Shown: positions 34,034 to 43,834, numbered from the stretch's first letter. The stretch: 64,000 bases of DNA from Melghirimyces thermohalophilus (GCF_900102685.1 NZ_FMZA01000006.1:62001-126000); one strand, 5' to 3'. The notes: a model not told the origin generated them from the letters alone. Numbers and translations: made by a program.

Positions 34034-36427
34034 ATGGGCCGGCAAAAAGAGTTGACGCTGGGAATCACCGGGATGACTTGCGCGGCCTGTTCCGCCCGCA
34101 TTGAAAAAAGGCTTAATCAAATGGATGGTGTTGAGGCCCAGGTCAATCTGGCGACGGAAAAGGCGACGGTAAAATACGATGAAGACCGGATCGATCCCGG
34201 TCAGTTAATAGATAAGGTGGAAGACTTAGGCTACGGCGTGGAGCGGGAACGAGCGGAGCTGGATATTCAGGGAATGACCTGTGCCGCCTGCGCAACCCGG
34301 ATCGAAAAGGGATTGAGCCGGATGGAGGGCATCCAATCCGCGGCGATCAACCTGGCTGCAGAATCGGGTTCGGTGGAGTACACCCCCGGTCGCGTCTCCA
34401 TCGATGTCATTACGGACAAGATAAAAGACCTGGGTTACCAAGCCACGTTGAAAAAAGGAAGAGAGGTGAAGGAGAGCCGCAAAGAGGAGGAGCTTCGACG
34501 GAAAAAACGTCTTCTGGCCCTGTCGATCGTGCTTTCCCTTCCCCTTCTGTACACGATGGCCGCTCACTGGCAATTGAATCTGCCGATGCCGGAGATCCTG
34601 ATGAACCCCTGGTTTCAGTTTCTGCTGGCGACGCCGGTTCAGTTTTATATCGGGGCTCCCTTTTATCGAGGTGCGTACCGTGCCTTGAAAAACGGGAGTG
34701 CCAATATGGATGTTCTCGTCGTCCTCGGCACCTCTGCCGCCTATTTTTACAGCGTGGCTGAAGGGATTCGGTGGTTGATGACTCCCGGTTATCAAGCCCA
34801 ACTGTATTTTGAAACCAGTGCCATTTTGATCACCTTGATTCACGTGGGTAAGTTGATCGAAGGGATGGCCAAAGGGCGGACCACCGCCGCCCTCACGCAG
34901 TTGTTAAACTTACAGGCCAAGGAGGCCACTGTGGTTCGGAACGGGGAAGAGGTATCGATTCCTGTGGAAGAGGTGCGAGCAGGGGATACCCTGGTGGTGA
35001 AACCTGGTGAAAAAATCCCTGTGGACGGGTTCATCTTGACCGGAAATACAGCTGTGGATGAATCGATGATTACTGGGGAATCGATTCCGGTGGAGAAGAG
35101 TGCCGGGGACCCGGTAATCGGAGCGACGATCAATACTAACGGAACCTTCACCATGGAAGCGAAAAAGGTGGGTAAAGATACCACCCTGGCCGGTATTATC
35201 AAGATCGTGGAGGAGGCCCAAGGGTCCAAAGCCCCGATCCAACGGATGGCCGACGTCATCTCCGGAATCTTCGTTCCCATCGTGGTCGGGATTGCGGTGC
35301 TCACCTTTCTGCTCTGGTACCTGTTGGCAGGGGACTTGACCGCCGCCTTGGCAGCATCGATCGCCGTGTTGGTGATCGCTTGTCCCTGTGCCTTGGGATT
35401 GGCCACCCCGACCTCGATTATGGTCGGGACCGGCAAAGGGGCGGAAAACGGAATTCTGTTCAAAGGTGGAGAATACCTGGAACAAACCCAGCGCATCGAT
35501 ACGGTCCTGTTGGATAAGACCGGAACCATCACCAAGGGAAAACCGGAGGTGACTGATTTTGTCTCCTTCCAGGAGGATGAGCGGATGGTGTTCACCTACC
35601 TGGTGTCGGCGGAAAAACCCTCCGAACACCCTCTGGCCCAGGCTGTTGTGGCTTACGGAAAAGAACAGGGTGTCGAAGGGTGGGAGGCGGAAAATTTTGC
35701 GGCTATTCCGGGCCATGGGATCCAAGCGGTAGTGGGCGGCCGGCACGTGACTGTGGGGACCCGCCGATTGATGGACCGGGAAGGGATCGACTGCCGAGAT
35801 CATCGTGAGAAGATGGATCGGTTGGAGGAAGAAGGAAAGACGGCGATGATGATTGCTATTGACGGAGAATTGGCCGGAATCGTCGCTGTTGCCGACACCG
35901 TGAAGGAGCACGCGAAGGAAGCGATCCGTACGCTGAAAAACCTCGGGGTCGAACCTGTGATGGTGACAGGGGACAACCGACGGACCGCCGCCGCTGTGGC
36001 CCGTGAAGTGGGGATCGACCGCGTCTTCGCCGAAGTTCTGCCCGAGGAAAAAGCGGATAAGGTGAAGGAACTGCAGGTACAAGGGAAACGGGTGGCTATG
36101 GTTGGGGACGGGATCAACGACGCCCCGGCGTTGGCCCAGGGTGATATCGGCATCGCCGTTGGAACGGGGACCGACGTTGCCATTGAAGCCGCCGATATCA
36201 CCCTGGTGGGAGGCGACCTGACCCATCTGGCACAAGCGGTTGTCTTAAGTCGGAAGACGATGCGCAATATCCGGCAAAACCTCTTCTGGGCCCTGTTTTA
36301 CAATACAGCAGGAATTCCGATTGCTGCCCTCGGGCTTTTGGCCCCATGGATCGCCGGTGCGGCCATGGCCTTCAGTTCCGTGTCGGTGGTGACGAATGCC
36401 CTGCGCCTGAAGCGCATCCGCCTGTAA
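34034..36427 (+). CDS. copA: Copper-exporting P1B-type ATPase CopA
   Basis: Exports Cu(I) across the membrane at the cost of ATP. It has two N-terminal heavy-metal domains (GMTCAAC at about residues 13-19 and 80-86), eight predicted membrane helices, the CPC transport motif in [15 protein letters not shown] (around 450), DKTGT phosphorylation site (around 493), SEHPLAQ and [12 protein letters not shown] (around 690). The 797-residue length is normal. The GTG at 34022 is in frame, but the ATG at 34034 is better placed after GGAAGGTGGG. Lies 18 bases after csoR. Confidence 0.96.
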   Translation: MGRQKELTLGITGMTCAACSARIEKRLNQMDGVEAQVNLATEKATVKYDEDRIDPGQLIDKVEDLGYGVERERAELDIQGMTCAACATRIEKGLSRMEGIQSAAINLAAESGSVEYTPGRVSIDVITDKIKDLGYQATLKKGREVKESRKEEELRRKKRLLALSIVLSLPLLYTMAAHWQLNLPMPEILMNPWFQFLLATPVQFYIGAPFYRGAYRALKNGSANMDVLVVLGTSAAYFYSVAEGIRWLMTPGYQAQLYFETSAILITLIHVGKLIEGMAKGRTTAALTQLLNLQAKEATVVRNGEEVSIPVEEVRAGDTLVVKPGEKIPVDGFILTGNTAVDESMITGESIPVEKSAGDPVIGATINTNGTFTMEAKKVGKDTTLAGIIKIVEEAQGSKAPIQRMADVISGIFVPIVVGIAVLTFLLWYLLAGDLTAALAASIAVLVIACPCALGLATPTSIMVGTGKGAENGILFKGGEYLEQTQRIDTVLLDKTGTITKGKPEVTDFVSFQEDERMVFTYLVSAEKPSEHPLAQAVVAYGKEQGVEGWEAENFAAIPGHGIQAVVGGRHVTVGTRRLMDREGIDCRDHREKMDRLEEEGKTAMMIAIDGELAGIVAVADTVKEHAKEAIRTLKNLGVEPVMVTGDNRRTAAAVAREVGIDRVFAEVLPEEKADKVKELQVQGKRVAMVGDGINDAPALAQGDIGIAVGTGTDVAIEAADITLVGGDLTHLAQAVVLSRKTMRNIRQNLFWALFYNTAGIPIAALGLLAPWIAGAAMAFSSVSVVTNALRLKRIRL

Positions 36428-36440
36428 AGGAGGTGATGAT

Positions 36441-36650
36441 GTGGCAACCGTGACCCTGAAAGTGGAAGGCATGAGCTGCGGTCACTGCAAGAGCGCCGTG
36501 GAGGGTGCCTTGAATAAAGTGAAGGGTGTGGAGCAGGCCCAAGTCGATTTGGAAGCGGGGACCGCCACGGTGAAATATGATGAACAGAAAACCGATCTGG
36601 AGAAAATGAAACAAGCCGTGGAAGATCAGGGATATGATGTGGCCTCGTGA
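36441..36650 (+). CDS. copZ: Copper chaperone CopZ
   Basis: A 69-residue heavy-metal-associated domain protein with the Cu(I)-binding motif GMSCGHC (residues 10-16) and the ferredoxin-like fold pattern. It delivers copper to CopA. The start is GTG after a near-perfect AAGGAGGTGAT site, 13 bases past copA. Last gene of the operon. Confidence 0.95.
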   Translation: MATVTLKVEGMSCGHCKSAVEGALNKVKGVEQAQVDLEAGTATVKYDEQKTDLEKMKQAVEDQGYDVAS

Positions 36651-36694
36651 TCGAACATGGGGCATTTCTGACACACATATAATGGAAGCGTCGA

Positions 36695-36725
36695 AAAACC
36701 AGCATCTGTGGAGGATGCTGGTTTT
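36695..36725 (+). terminator. Terminator after copZ
   Basis: AAAACCAGCAT / ATGCTGGTTTT hairpin, nine-base loop. Confidence 0.85.
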
Positions 36726-36796
36726 CAAATGGAAAAGGGTTTCGGTCTTTTATATCGAAAATTTATCGAGATCGGCTATAAAAGGAGGATATTTCC

Positions 36797-37699
36797 ATGA
36801 AAGAAAAACAAGTTAGTCTTACCGCGATCATGACCGCCTACCTACGAGGCTACCATGCCACAAAGGATACCTCCAAAATTTTTGATGACTTTCTGGCCTA
36901 TCCTTTGATACCGGAGGAGAGACGCAGACTTATTGAACAAGGCTTTTCCAAGGCTGTTGAGAAAATCGTTCCTGAAAGAGACTCCGCACGCTCTGAGCAG
37001 GTGACAAATTCTTTACCGTCCTTATTGCAAGCCATGGGGTTACCCCATGTTCTCAGCCGTTCAAGATATATGGAGGACAACCTTGATCAGGCTGTAAAAC
37101 AAGGAGTGAAACAATATGTGATACTTGGAGCTGGACTGGACACCTTTGCTTTTCGTCGGCCGGACCTCCGTAGTCAGGTTCAGGTATTTGAAGTGGACCA
37201 CCCGGCTACCCAAGCCTTCAAACTGGATCGACTGGCTGAATTGGAATGGGATATCCCATCAAATCTTCACTTTGTACCTATGGATTTCACCAAGGAGAAT
37301 TTGGCTGATGCACTCAAAGGAACTGCCTATCACTTGCAGTCTAAAACTCTTTTCAGTTGGCTGGGCGTCACTATGTACTTAGCTAGAAACGAAGTGCTCG
37401 CAACGTTGCGTTCAATTGCCGATATGGCTCCCGTGGACAGTACGGTTATTTTTGATTATTTTGTACCGGAAGCAGTTACTTCATATTTGAAAGAGAACCA
37501 GGAAGATTTACAACGGATAGGCGAGCCGATTCAAACAGTCTTCGATCCATCAACATTAGCTTTTGAATTGGGGAATTCAGGGTTTCGTCTCGATGAGAAC
37601 CTAAGTCCATCGGATATTGAGGAACGCTATTTCCAAGGTCGAAGGGACGACTATCATGCGAGTCAACATGTGCGCTTTGCCAGAGCAGTCGTAGAGTAA
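36797..37699 (+). CDS. Class I SAM-dependent methyltransferase (leucine carboxyl methyltransferase family)
   Basis: A 300-residue methyltransferase of the LCMT-like group (TIGR00027-type) common in actinobacteria and some Firmicutes. The SAM loop VILGAGLDTFAFRRPD (around residues 108-123) and the acidic VFEVDHPATQAFKLDRL (around 132-148) are the diagnostic elements. AAAGGAGG precedes the ATG. Methyl acceptor unknown; relatives are often linked to secondary metabolism, but no such genes are near. It is AT-richer than the copper operon before it and leuCD after it, so it may be a recent arrival together with the VOC gene. Confidence 0.88.
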   Translation: MKEKQVSLTAIMTAYLRGYHATKDTSKIFDDFLAYPLIPEERRRLIEQGFSKAVEKIVPERDSARSEQVTNSLPSLLQAMGLPHVLSRSRYMEDNLDQAVKQGVKQYVILGAGLDTFAFRRPDLRSQVQVFEVDHPATQAFKLDRLAELEWDIPSNLHFVPMDFTKENLADALKGTAYHLQSKTLFSWLGVTMYLARNEVLATLRSIADMAPVDSTVIFDYFVPEAVTSYLKENQEDLQRIGEPIQTVFDPSTLAFELGNSGFRLDENLSPSDIEERYFQGRRDDYHASQHVRFARAVVE

Positions 37700-37713
37700 A
37701 GTGGAGGTATTCG

Positions 37714-38097
37714 ATGAGACCGAGGATTAGCGTCATTACATTGGGTGTGGATGATTTGGAAAGGTCGTTGGCATTTTATCGGGATGGACTCGGACTCCCC
37801 ACACAAGGTATCGTGGGGAAGGAGTTTGAACATGGAGCTGTGGCCTTCTTCGACTTACAAGCAGGTATCAAGCTCGCTATTTGGAATCGCAAAGATATCG
37901 TTCATGAGACGAAAAATCCTTTGACTGCACCCAATCCTGCTGAATTTACCATCGGCCACAATGTAAACAGCAAGAAGGAAGTGGATCAGGTCATGGAACA
38001 GGCAAAGAGAGCGGGAGCGAATATTACAGTTCCTGCTCACGAGACTTTTTGGGGTGGATACTCCGGCCATTTCCAGGATCCAGACGGACATTTGTAG
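37714..38097 (+). CDS. VOC (glyoxalase-like) protein truncated by an in-frame TAG
   Basis: A 127-residue one-module vicinal oxygen chelate protein: ISVITLGVDDLERSLAFYRDGLGLP at the start, ETFWGGYSGHFQDPDGHL at the end. Family members continue PDGHLW(E/D)VVW. Here the Trp codon is TAG, and the DNA downstream still reads DVVWYSRWGLL before a natural TAA at 38131-38133. So the last 11 residues, including a strand of the fold, are cut off by one substitution. The product may be non-functional or partly functional. 14 bases after the methyltransferase, thus probably the same transcript. Confidence 0.85.
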   Translation: MRPRISVITLGVDDLERSLAFYRDGLGLPTQGIVGKEFEHGAVAFFDLQAGIKLAIWNRKDIVHETKNPLTAPNPAEFTIGHNVNSKKEVDQVMEQAKRAGANITVPAHETFWGGYSGHFQDPDGHL

Positions 38098-38142
38098 GAT
38101 GTTGTCTGGTATTCGCGTTGGGGATTGCTGTAAGATGAGGTG

Positions 38143-38172
38143 AAAAAGGAGACTGCCGGGGTGGCAGCCTCC
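38143..38172 (-). terminator. Terminator after leuCD
   Basis: On the minus strand GGAGGCTGCC, five-base loop, GGCAGTCTCC (one G-T pair), then TTTTTC. It lies 17 bases past the leuD stop. Confidence 0.85.
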
Positions 38173-38188
38173 ATCCTGTGGGAAGGGC

Positions 38189-38809
38189 TCAGCTGTTTTG
38201 AGTTACTGTCGTCCGGTAGTAATCCGGGAGGCGTTCCTCATACTTCCTGATCAGGTCATCCTTTTGCAGGGTGATGGCGATATCATCCAGTCCGTTCAGG
38301 AGGCAGTAACGGCGATAAGGCTCCACCTCGAATTCGGCAGTAAAGTCGTTTTGATCATCGATCCGGTTGTTTTCCAGGTCGACGGACAGAGTTTGGGTGA
38401 CACCGTCTTTTACCCGCCGAAATAAAGTGTCCACTTTCGCTTCCGGCAGCCGGATCGGCAGGATGCCGTTTTTAAAGCAGTTGTTATAAAAAATATCGGC
38501 GAAAGTGGGGGCGATCACCACCCGGAATCCGTAGTCCAACAGAGCCCAGGGAGCGTGTTCCCGGGAGGAACCGCAGCCGAAGTTAGTCCTGGCGAGCAGA
38601 ATCGAACCGTCCCGATACGCCTCTTGATTTAGTTCAAAATCCGGGTTGGGATTTCCCTCAGTATCGTAGCGCCAATTGTAAAACAGGAATTGGCCGAACC
38701 CGGTCCGTTCCACCCGCTTCAGAAACTGTTTTGGAATAATCTGGTCGGTATCCACGTTGGCCCGGTCCAGAGGTACCACTTTCCCGCTGTGTTTGGTGAA
38801 AGCTTCCAT
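38189..38809 (-). CDS. leuD: 3-isopropylmalate dehydratase small subunit
   Basis: Swivelling-domain subunit of the leucine-pathway isomerase. The 206-residue protein begins [29 protein letters not shown] and contains [14 protein letters not shown], both diagnostic. AAGGAGGGA lies upstream of the ATG. It is unusually separated from leuC by 196 bases (see next entry), whereas the pair is usually almost contiguous. Confidence 0.96.
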   Translation of the reverse strand: MEAFTKHSGKVVPLDRANVDTDQIIPKQFLKRVERTGFGQFLFYNWRYDTEGNPNPDFELNQEAYRDGSILLARTNFGCGSSREHAPWALLDYGFRVVIAPTFADIFYNNCFKNGILPIRLPEAKVDTLFRRVKDGVTQTLSVDLENNRIDDQNDFTAEFEVEPYRRYCLLNGLDDIAITLQKDDLIRKYEERLPDYYRTTVTQNS

Positions 38810-39005
38810 CGCAATCCCTCCTTAGTTGGATCTAATTATGTCGCTTTAAGAGCGTACCAGCGATCTGATTTAATTGATATAAGGGTTCTCTTTCTGTTCC
38901 TGTGCTTCTAAAAGCCTTGTGAATGAATGGAAGGTCCTTGTGCGAGGGGGAGCGTTTATCCGAAAGAGCGATTATGCACCTAGGGCACGTCATTCACAAC
39001 GCTCC
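38810..39005 (-). other. leuC-leuD spacer with long-range hairpin
   Basis: TTGTGAATGA (38917-38926) and TCATTCACAA (38990-38999) are perfect 10-base complements separated by 63 bases; within the loop lies GTGCCCTAGGTGCA, itself nearly palindromic. The hairpin would form in the leuCD message just after the leuC stop and could stabilise or process it. Confidence 0.45.
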
Positions 39006-40427
39006 TCAGTCGTCTAGGTTCCACTTGCGAATATCGACAAAGTGGCCTTCGATGGCGGCGGCTGCGGCCATCATCGGACTGACTAGGTGGGTGCGCCCGC
39101 CCCGACCCTGACGTCCTTCAAAGTTGCGGTTGGAGGTGGAGGCGCAACGTTCGCCGACGTTCAAGGTATCATCGTTCATCGCTAGACACATGCTGCAACC
39201 CGATTCTCTCCACTCGAAACCGGCATCCAGGAAGATTTGATCCAACCCTTCGCTCTCCGCTTGCCGCTTAACCTGCTGGGAGCCGGGAACGACCATGGCT
39301 TGGACACCTGGTGCCACCTTGCGGTTTTTGACCACACAGGCCGCCGCCCGCAGGTCTTCCAACCGAGAGTTGGTACAGGAGCCGATAAAGACGCGGTCCA
39401 CTTTGATCTCCGTCATCGGCGTACCGGGGGTGAGATCCATATATTCCAAGGCGCGCCGAGCTGATTTTCTCTCCGTTTCCGTAGGGAGCGACTCGGGATC
39501 GGGCACCTGTTGATCAACAGCTGTGCCCATTCCGGGGCTGGTGCCCCAGGTGACCTGCGGCGCGATCTCAGAAGCATCCAGTTCCACCCGCTTGTCGTAT
39601 ACCGCACCTTCGTCGGTTCTAAGCTGCAGCCACTCCTGTTTGGCTTGTTCAAAAGCTTCTCCTTTGGGGGCGTGGGGACGCCCTTCCAGGTATCGGAAGG
39701 TCGTCTCATCGGGGGCGATCATGCCCGCACGGGCACCAGCCTCGATGGACATATTGCAGATCGTCATCCGTTCTTCCATGCTCAGATTACGGATCGCTTC
39801 ACCGGTGTATTCGATGACGGTTCCGGTCGCCCCGTCGGTTCCAATTTTTGCGATAACGGCCAGAATGATATCCTTGGCGGTGACGCCGGGGGAGAGCTTT
39901 CCTTTCACATGCACTTCCATCGTTTTCGGTTTTAACTGTTGCAGACATTGGGTAGCCAACACGTGCTCCACCTCACTGGTGCCGATGCCGAAGGCGAGCG
40001 CACCGAAGGCGCCATGGGTAGAGGTATGGCTATCTCCACAGACGATGGTTTTGCCAGGGAGGGTCACCCCGAGTTCCGGTCCGATCACATGGACGATCCC
40101 CTGTCCGGGATCATGAAAATCGTAGAGTTTGATGCCAAAATCACGGCAGTTTTTCGTCAGTGTTTCCATCTGTTTGGCGGAGGTGCCATCGGTGACCGGA
40201 AGGCTGCGATTGACGGTGGGAACATTATGGTCCACCGTGGCCACGGTCAAGTCTGGCCGGCGAACCTTGCGCCCATTCAGTCTCAAGCCCTCAAACGCCT
40301 GAGGCGAGGTCACTTCGTGAACCAGGTGCAGGTCGATATACAGAATGGCCGGTTTTCCTTCTTCTTGTTCGATTACATGACGGTCCCACACTTTTTCAAA
40401 CAGCGTGCGCGGTTTCACATCTCTCAC
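39006..40427 (-). CDS. leuC: 3-isopropylmalate dehydratase large subunit
   Basis: Aconitase-family [4Fe-4S] enzyme that, with LeuD, isomerises 2-isopropylmalate to 3-isopropylmalate. 473 residues. Cluster cysteines are in [16 protein letters not shown] and [10 protein letters not shown], and the start [16 protein letters not shown] is typical. leuA and leuB are not in this window, so the leucine genes are split. AGGGGTGAGAG precedes the ATG. Confidence 0.97.
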   Translation of the reverse strand: MRDVKPRTLFEKVWDRHVIEQEEGKPAILYIDLHLVHEVTSPQAFEGLRLNGRKVRRPDLTVATVDHNVPTVNRSLPVTDGTSAKQMETLTKNCRDFGIKLYDFHDPGQGIVHVIGPELGVTLPGKTIVCGDSHTSTHGAFGALAFGIGTSEVEHVLATQCLQQLKPKTMEVHVKGKLSPGVTAKDIILAVIAKIGTDGATGTVIEYTGEAIRNLSMEERMTICNMSIEAGARAGMIAPDETTFRYLEGRPHAPKGEAFEQAKQEWLQLRTDEGAVYDKRVELDASEIAPQVTWGTSPGMGTAVDQQVPDPESLPTETERKSARRALEYMDLTPGTPMTEIKVDRVFIGSCTNSRLEDLRAAACVVKNRKVAPGVQAMVVPGSQQVKRQAESEGLDQIFLDAGFEWRESGCSMCLAMNDDTLNVGERCASTSNRNFEGRQGRGGRTHLVSPMMAAAAAIEGHFVDIRKWNLDD

Positions 40428-40472
40428 CCCTTCGTAGTCCTGAGCTTGAGTGCCCGGTAAAAAAATATATTG

Positions 40473-40505
40473 TTGCTATTGTAGCAAAATTTCCGAAACC
40501 CGCAA
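40473..40505 (-). promoter_or_regulatory. leuC promoter with palindrome over the -10
   Basis: On the minus strand TTGCGG (40505-40500), 16-base spacer, TACAAT (40483-40478). TTGCTA-TTG-TAGCAA (40473-40487) is a perfect 6-3-6 palindrome covering the -10, a repressor-like arrangement. A weak CodY-like match sits in the spacer but has several mismatches. Confidence 0.5.
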
Positions 40506-40534
40506 GGGTGAGAAAAATTTATCGGAAGATTGGA

Positions 40535-40565
40535 TAAAATAAACCGCCCGCCGTTTTTGGCAGGC
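40535..40565 (-). terminator. Terminator after yfiT-like gene
   Basis: On the minus strand GCCTGCC, AAAAAC loop, GGCGGGC, then GGTTTATTTTA. Moderate because the T run is interrupted. Confidence 0.6.
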
Positions 40566-40583
40566 GATGTTGAAATTTTCCCT

Positions 40584-41102
40584 TTACCAGCCCATCCGTT
40601 CTCGCAGATTGGCGATCTGCCCTAAGTGATGGCGGCTGTGCCAGGAGTAGAGGCGCAAGGAGTTGTCCAATGATACAAATCCATCCTCAGGGTGTACGTA
40701 CCCCTTTTGAAACTGTTCGGGACGCATCGTTTCCAGCAGCCCCACCCAGCGTTGGTGTAGAGCATCCAGGAAATGGAGGGAAGGTTCCACCGGCATGTCC
40801 TGAGCATCCGGCAGCTGAGCCCACCGATCTTGGTCGTAAGCGATGATCCGAGGGCGCTCATCGGTTAGAGCCATTTTAAAACGAAGGTATCCGTTTAAGT
40901 GGCTATCTGACAGATGATGAACCACCTGTCGGATCGACCATCCCTTGGGTCGGTAGGGGGTATCCAGTTGTTCCTTGGTCAGATCGGAGACCGCCTCCCG
41001 CAGTCGATGGGGGGTTTCCGCCAGCATCCAGATGTGCCAATCCGTCGATTCTCTATGACGAGACACATCAAAACGACCGATCGGATAGCGCAAATTCTCC
41101 AA
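40584..41102 (-). CDS. yfiT: YfiT family putative bacillithiol S-transferase (DinB fold)
   Basis: A 172-residue four-helix metal-dependent transferase of the DinB/YfiT group, which conjugates bacillithiol to reactive compounds in Bacillus relatives. It begins ENLRYPIGRFD as in YfiT. The presumed metal histidines are in VVHHLSDSHLN (around residue 65) and YSWHSRHHLGQI (near 155-163). The start is TTG at 41102 behind AAGGAGG; the open frame extends upstream to 41198 without a site. Standing alone, minus strand, upstream of leuC. Confidence 0.88.
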   Translation of the reverse strand: MENLRYPIGRFDVSRHRESTDWHIWMLAETPHRLREAVSDLTKEQLDTPYRPKGWSIRQVVHHLSDSHLNGYLRFKMALTDERPRIIAYDQDRWAQLPDAQDMPVEPSLHFLDALHQRWVGLLETMRPEQFQKGYVHPEDGFVSLDNSLRLYSWHSRHHLGQIANLRERMGW

Positions 41103-41285
41103 ACCAAATCCCTCCTTGAAGATATTGTTCTTTTCTTCTTGACGCGAAATCGGATTGGTTAGGCTCCTTTTTTCATAATATTCCATAGATAGTGGCATGA
41201 AAAGGGAAATTGTTGCTTTGACATGTATTCGACATGGTTTTTATGGTAAAATCAGAACAAATGTTCTACTGCGGAGGTGGGCGGG

Positions 41286-42230
41286 ATGAAAAACGGACAA
41301 CTGCCGGATCGCTGGTTTCCAGTCCGGCCGAAGTCGGTTTTAAACCGGGTGACGGATAAGCGGATGCCCTTCGAATGGTCGATCAACCCTTACCGGGGTT
41401 GTGGCCACGGGTGTCACTTCTGTTACGCCCGAGCGACTCACAGCTGGCTGGGATTCCATGCCGATGACAGCTTTCGGAATAATATCTATGTCAAACGGGA
41501 TGCCGCTTCCGTCCTCCGCTCCGAACTGAAACGGGGCAAATGGAAAGGTGGGGGCATCGCCATCGGGACGGCAACCGATCCCTATCAACAGCTAGAGGGG
41601 AAGCTTAAAATCACCCGTTCGATTTTAGAGGTGTTGCAGGAATATCAAATTCCTTGCAGTATCACCACCCGCTCTCCGCTGATCCTGAGAGATCTGGATC
41701 TACTTAAAAAGATGAAGATCATTTCTGTAAATATAAGCGTCAGCACTCTGGATCGTGAGATTTGGCGGAAGACGGAACCTTCTTCTCCCCATCCTCGGCA
41801 ACGGATGAAAACCGTCCGGGAGTTGAATCATATGGGGGTATCCGCGGGTATTTTTCTCGCCCCGATCATCCCCTACCTGACCGATACAGAGGAACAATTG
41901 CAGCAAGTGGTGAATCAGGCGAAGCAGCACGGGGCTCTTTTTGTCGTCCCCTCGATCCTTCGCCTTTCCCCAGAGGTGAAAAGCTGGTTTTTCCGACAGG
42001 TGCAGCCGGCTTTTCCCCGTGTGTATCCTCATCTGGTTCGACTTTATGGAGAGAAGGCGATTGCTCCGGAGAGCTATCGACATTCATTGATGAAGCTGGT
42101 GGAGCGACTGACGGAAGAAGCGAGGCTTTCCGCCCGTACCCCACCTTACGAAAATCGGGAAGCCCATGCCGCCATCCGGGAGAGAGGATCCACATCACTA
42201 GAGCCGCTGGAACAGCTTCGTCTCTTTTGA
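41286..42230 (+). CDS. SPL-family radical SAM protein
   Basis: A 314-residue radical SAM enzyme of the SplB-like/Rv2578c group. The [4Fe-4S] motif is Cys39-x3-Cys43-x2-Cys46 in NPYRGCGHGCHFCYARATH. Further family segments are GTATDPYQQLE and TRSPLILRDLDLL. True spore photoproduct lyase has a different C-terminus, so the substrate is unknown; a DNA or nucleotide modification is possible. The ATG at 41286 follows GGAGGTG; the GTG at 41277 overlaps the ribosome site. Confidence 0.88.
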   Translation: MKNGQLPDRWFPVRPKSVLNRVTDKRMPFEWSINPYRGCGHGCHFCYARATHSWLGFHADDSFRNNIYVKRDAASVLRSELKRGKWKGGGIAIGTATDPYQQLEGKLKITRSILEVLQEYQIPCSITTRSPLILRDLDLLKKMKIISVNISVSTLDREIWRKTEPSSPHPRQRMKTVRELNHMGVSAGIFLAPIIPYLTDTEEQLQQVVNQAKQHGALFVVPSILRLSPEVKSWFFRQVQPAFPRVYPHLVRLYGEKAIAPESYRHSLMKLVERLTEEARLSARTPPYENREAHAAIRERGSTSLEPLEQLRLF

Positions 42231-42289
42231 ATGGTTTTGGTCATACCTTAATTCCCCTGACACAAGTTTGGTGGTGGGGTTTAGGTGGA

Positions 42290-42737
42290 TGAGACGGGAG
42301 CCGCTCTGTTTGAGCATCGGTTTTGGTTGCAGGTTTTAAGGATCACGCCAGGTTTATCCGCGATGCGCTAGCTCCAAAGGAGCAGGGGCGATCGATACAG
42401 CGAAGGGGTATGTGCGGACAGCCTGTTGGAGGTGGCCCACGGCCCTGTCTCCGATCAGCAGGCACTGATCGCCCTGGCCTCACAGGCTAATGAGGCGGCG
42501 GAGGAATTCGCCAGTTCAAATTGGACCGTTTAACTGGGATGTGGAATGGGAGATGGTCGTCCTGTTTCAGGGGTTTCTCCGGGAGTTGGAAAGCTACCGG
42601 ATGGACAACGAAGTATTGGGGTGCTCCCCCCCTCTGATGGCCGATCACATGTTTCGGAGGAGTGCTATTACCTGACCAAACTGCTGTCCGCTCAGGAGTC
42701 CAGCCGCCTCCTTGCGATCCGGGCCAGCTTCGCGTGA
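42290..42737 (+). pseudogene. DUF2935 (ferritin-like) pseudogene
   Basis: Successive frames give ETGAALFEHRFWLQVL, DHARFIRDALAPKEQ, AIDTAKGYVRT, SLLEVAHGPVSDQQALIALA, RQFKLDRL, then VEWEMVVLFQGFLRELESYR and EECYYLTKL. These are in-order pieces of the two-repeat DUF2935 protein, a Firmicute family with ferritin-like repeats. Around 100 or more residues between FKLD and WDVEW are missing and there are at least four frame changes. The gene is dead. Confidence 0.85.
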
Positions 42738-42748
42738 TGTCCTGAGTG

Positions 42749-42781
42749 AAAAAACCGCTTCCTTCCAGGAAAGCGGTTTTT
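42749..42781 (+). terminator. Terminator downstream of DUF2935 pseudogene
   Basis: AAAACCGCTT-CCT / AGGAAAGCGGTTTT stem with one bulge and flanking A and T runs, so it can work in both directions and also serve the minus-strand gene at 42788. Confidence 0.75.
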
Positions 42782-42787
42782 CTGCTT

Positions 42788-43153
42788 TTACAATCGTCCC
42801 CCCATCTGTTCTAACAGTTGTTCCGCCTCGTCAAAGCGGCTGTCGTCGGTAATGACGGTGACGGACAGGTCTTCGGCCCCGAACTCATCGCTGCCGTCGG
42901 CTATGCCGCTGGAGTGGATGTCGGCTGCCTTCAGAATCCCAGGGTCCCGTCCGGTTACCGGTGCTCCGGTCAAGGTGGACAAAGAAGAGGGAGGCTCGGC
43001 GATGGGGTTATCCAGGTCGCTGGCATCCTCCTTGGGACTAAGGGAAAAACGGGACAGGTCAACCGTGTCAAACCCCCGTGCTTTCAACTGTTGAACAGCC
43101 TGCTGTGCCTGCCGTTCCGTACGGAAGAAAGCGATGACGTTTCGTTGCCCCAT
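42788..43153 (-). CDS. YflT-like general stress protein
   Basis: A 121-residue protein with one N-terminal YflT/GSP17M-type domain (NVIAFFRTERQAQQAVQQLKAR, about residues 5-26) and a C-terminal ferredoxin-like half (LSVTVITDDSRFDEAEQLLEQMGG). Relatives are heat- or general-stress induced with unknown action. The middle is acidic and serine-rich. AAGGAGGA precedes the ATG. Confidence 0.7.
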   Translation of the reverse strand: MGQRNVIAFFRTERQAQQAVQQLKARGFDTVDLSRFSLSPKEDASDLDNPIAEPPSSLSTLTGAPVTGRDPGILKAADIHSSGIADGSDEFGAEDLSVTVITDDSRFDEAEQLLEQMGGRL

Positions 43154-43330
43154 AGATGGTCCTCCTTATCAAAGATCTTTTTTAAGGTGAACCAGCCTGC
43201 CAGATTTATACTCAGTTGACCCGATCGATCTGGTTATCGGACTTTTATACTATTTTCAATATATTTTAGTGACTACCGTAAGAACTTTATATAAAATGAG
43301 ATTATCATGGCTTATGAGGAGGTTGTATCG

Positions 43331-43834
43331 TTGAAGTCATTTCGAATTCTTCTTACCATTTTAGCCTTCACCCTGATCCTTACTGGTTGCGGCGATGCCA
43401 GCGGGGACGAAAAAGAAAAGGAAAAGGAGGAGAAAAAAGAGGATCTGGGGGCGGTGGAACCATCCAAAACTTATAAGGAAATCGAATTTACCGATATTAA
43501 CTGGATTATGGGCGAGCCCGCATCGGAATCGGAGCCGGGCGTGTACATTTACAACAAGGAGAAGCATCCCTCCAGTCTGTCCGACCAGGATTGGGATCAT
43601 AGCGATATGCTGTATGTGCAGGCCAATCCCGACAAGTATAAAGGGAAAAGTTTGTCTATCTCCAAGCTGCAAGTGATTCAAAAAGATGTGGTCAAAATTG
43701 TTGTCTCCCTCAACCAGAAATCAAATAGTGATGGAGATCCACCGGAGACATGGGTCGAAATAGAAGCCGGCGCCCTGGACGGGAAAAAGTTTATTGTGGA
43801 AACAAAAGACGGAGAGCGCGTCAAACTGAAATGA
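43331..43834 (+). CDS. Hypothetical lipoprotein
   Basis: A 167-residue secreted lipoprotein: signal peptide KSFRILLTILAFTLILTGC (lipidation on Cys20), an acidic/lysine-rich linker (DEKEKEKEEKKED), then a globular domain with TYKEIEFTDINWIMG and NPDKYKGKSLSISKLQVIQ, perhaps an OB-like beta fold with KFIVETKDGERVKL at the end. I do not recognise a named family. The start is TTG at 43331, seven bases after GAGGAGGT; the ATG at 43307 has no site. It precedes the vWA lipoprotein, separated by a terminator. Confidence 0.8.
   Translation: MKSFRILLTILAFTLILTGCGDASGDEKEKEKEEKKEDLGAVEPSKTYKEIEFTDINWIMGEPASESEPGVYIYNKEKHPSSLSDQDWDHSDMLYVQANPDKYKGKSLSISKLQVIQKDVVKIVVSLNQKSNSDGDPPETWVEIEAGALDGKKFIVETKDGERVKLK

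Noticed and set aside
34910-36235. 441-codon open frame antisense to copA
   Set aside because: Opposite strand of an intact CopA with every catalytic motif; no ribosome site, and the product is His/Arg/Phe-rich shadow sequence.
40484-40505. CodY box in the leuC promoter
   Set aside because: Best alignment has four to five mismatches to AATTTTCWGAAAATT; too weak to call.
41286-42230. Genuine spore photoproduct lyase
   Set aside because: The CxxxCxxC motif is present, but the GTATDPYQQLE-type body belongs to the wider SPL-like group rather than SplB proper.
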